A DNA stretch of 64,000 nt, taken from NCBI GenBank assembly GCA_035765635.1, contig DASTWZ010000050.1:1-64000 (forward strand), written 5' to 3'. Position 1 is the first letter of the stretch. Each line of letters begins with the position of its first letter. Of the stretch, positions 63,686 through 64,000 are shown piece by piece. A program made the translations under genes and the position numbers. The notes under the pieces were generated by a model. That model did no database searches, was not told where the DNA came from, and was given only the letters and a program-made list of their open reading frames with translations. This DNA is from EW11 sp035765635. Its GTDB lineage: Bacteria; Verrucomicrobiota; Verrucomicrobiia; Opitutales; Opitutaceae.

Positions 63686-64000
63686 TCAGTTAAAATTGGC
63701 CCACTCGTCCCCCTCCCAGGCGTCCTGCAGCGTCAACGCTTCTTCCACCGTAGTTGCGCCGGTCGCAGCCAATTCCAGCGCGTTCTCGAATACGGTGGGC
63801 AGACCGTGAAACGCCATCCAATCCGAATACGCCTGGGACGGCGCCCGCTCTTCAATCAACCGACGCACCGTCGGCACATTGGGTAAAACTTCGATCGCCG
63901 CCAAACGACCGCGATAACCGCGATTCCGACAATGGTCGCACTCTACTGTCTTCGCGCTCGGACGAAACAGGGTCGTCGGCACCGCGCAACCATGTGCAGA
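63686..64000 (-). CDS. GspE/PilB-like assembly ATPase, C-terminal part (cut by window end)
   Basis: Only the last 104 residues are visible; the gene continues beyond 64000. CDHCRNRGYRGRLAAIEVL is the zinc-binding and C-terminal domain signature of GspE/PilB ATPases (CxxC, GYxGRxxxxEV). The catalytic Walker motifs lie outside the window. It should power assembly of a pseudopilus or pilus through the GspF-like protein encoded next. Confidence 0.87.
   Translation of the reverse strand, partial: SAHGCAVPTTLFRPSAKTVECDHCRNRGYRGRLAAIEVLPNVPTVRRLIEERAPSQAYSDWMAFHGLPTVFENALELAATGATTVEEALTLQDAWEGDEWANFN

Overview
The window looks like chromosomal DNA of a Verrucomicrobiota bacterium, most likely Opitutaceae-related. 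The pointers are high GC, a TonB-dependent receptor and a VWA protein sharing an N-terminal motif I associate with Opitutaceae receptors, DUF5060, DUF5069 and DUF2959 genes, many two-component systems, and very abundant intergenic hairpin repeats. The lineage is an inference from gene content and repeat style; no rRNA is present.

Layout. 0.3-1.8 kb: a glyoxalase-fold gene and a small secreted protein lying between two 144-bp inverted repeats. 2.4-4.8 kb: an AI-2E family permease with an added soluble C-terminal region. 5.0-5.9 kb: tRNA-Ser(GCT) inside a repeat nest (15-bp and 13-bp tandem arrays and an inverted pair). 6.0-16.5 kb: a sugar-use locus made of an ABC binding protein, two permeases (no ATPase), a TonB receptor followed by a DUF5060 protein, and GH39-GH1 glycosidases. 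17-20.4 kb: an NDH-2-like oxidoreductase with a C-terminal cNMP-like domain, a DUF2959 lipoprotein and two small proteins. 20.5-25.1 kb: a translationally coupled signalling operon (hybrid kinase, receiver-kinase, NtrC-type regulator). 25.3-29 kb: an orphan type IV coupling protein-like ATPase, a haem-binding protein and an unknown protein. 29.1-35.7 kb: M20 peptidase, PdxH, PAS kinase with a degenerate receiver followed by SixA, lipoate ligase-like protein, DUF5069 and dienelactone hydrolase. 36.1-42.4 kb: glutamate synthase (gltB-gltD). 42.6-47 kb: a glutaredoxin-like gene and a four-gene polyprenyl-phosphate sugar/lipid cluster (GT2, LAB_N, PAP2, GT39). 47.2-50.1 kb: an ECF-like sigma factor and a LytS/LytT pair. 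50.4-53.5 kb: a large VWA surface protein. 53.6-55 kb: a nucleotide-sugar epimerase and a small membrane protein. 55-60.5 kb: a VWA-kinase-regulator-VWA cluster. 60.6-64 kb: secretin, GspF-like and (cut by the window end) GspE-like genes.

The most unusual content is between the genes. At least five families of long imperfect hairpins (called A to E here) occupy intergenic gaps, mostly at gene 3' ends. The two largest families share one design: a T-run, a purine-rich arm of short quasi-repeats, inner stems, the complementary pyrimidine arm, then an A-run. That is not the layout of a standard intrinsic terminator. The second most unusual item is the cluster joining two secreted VWA proteins to a kinase-regulator pair, where one VWA protein carries a TonB-receptor-like N-terminal motif without a barrel.
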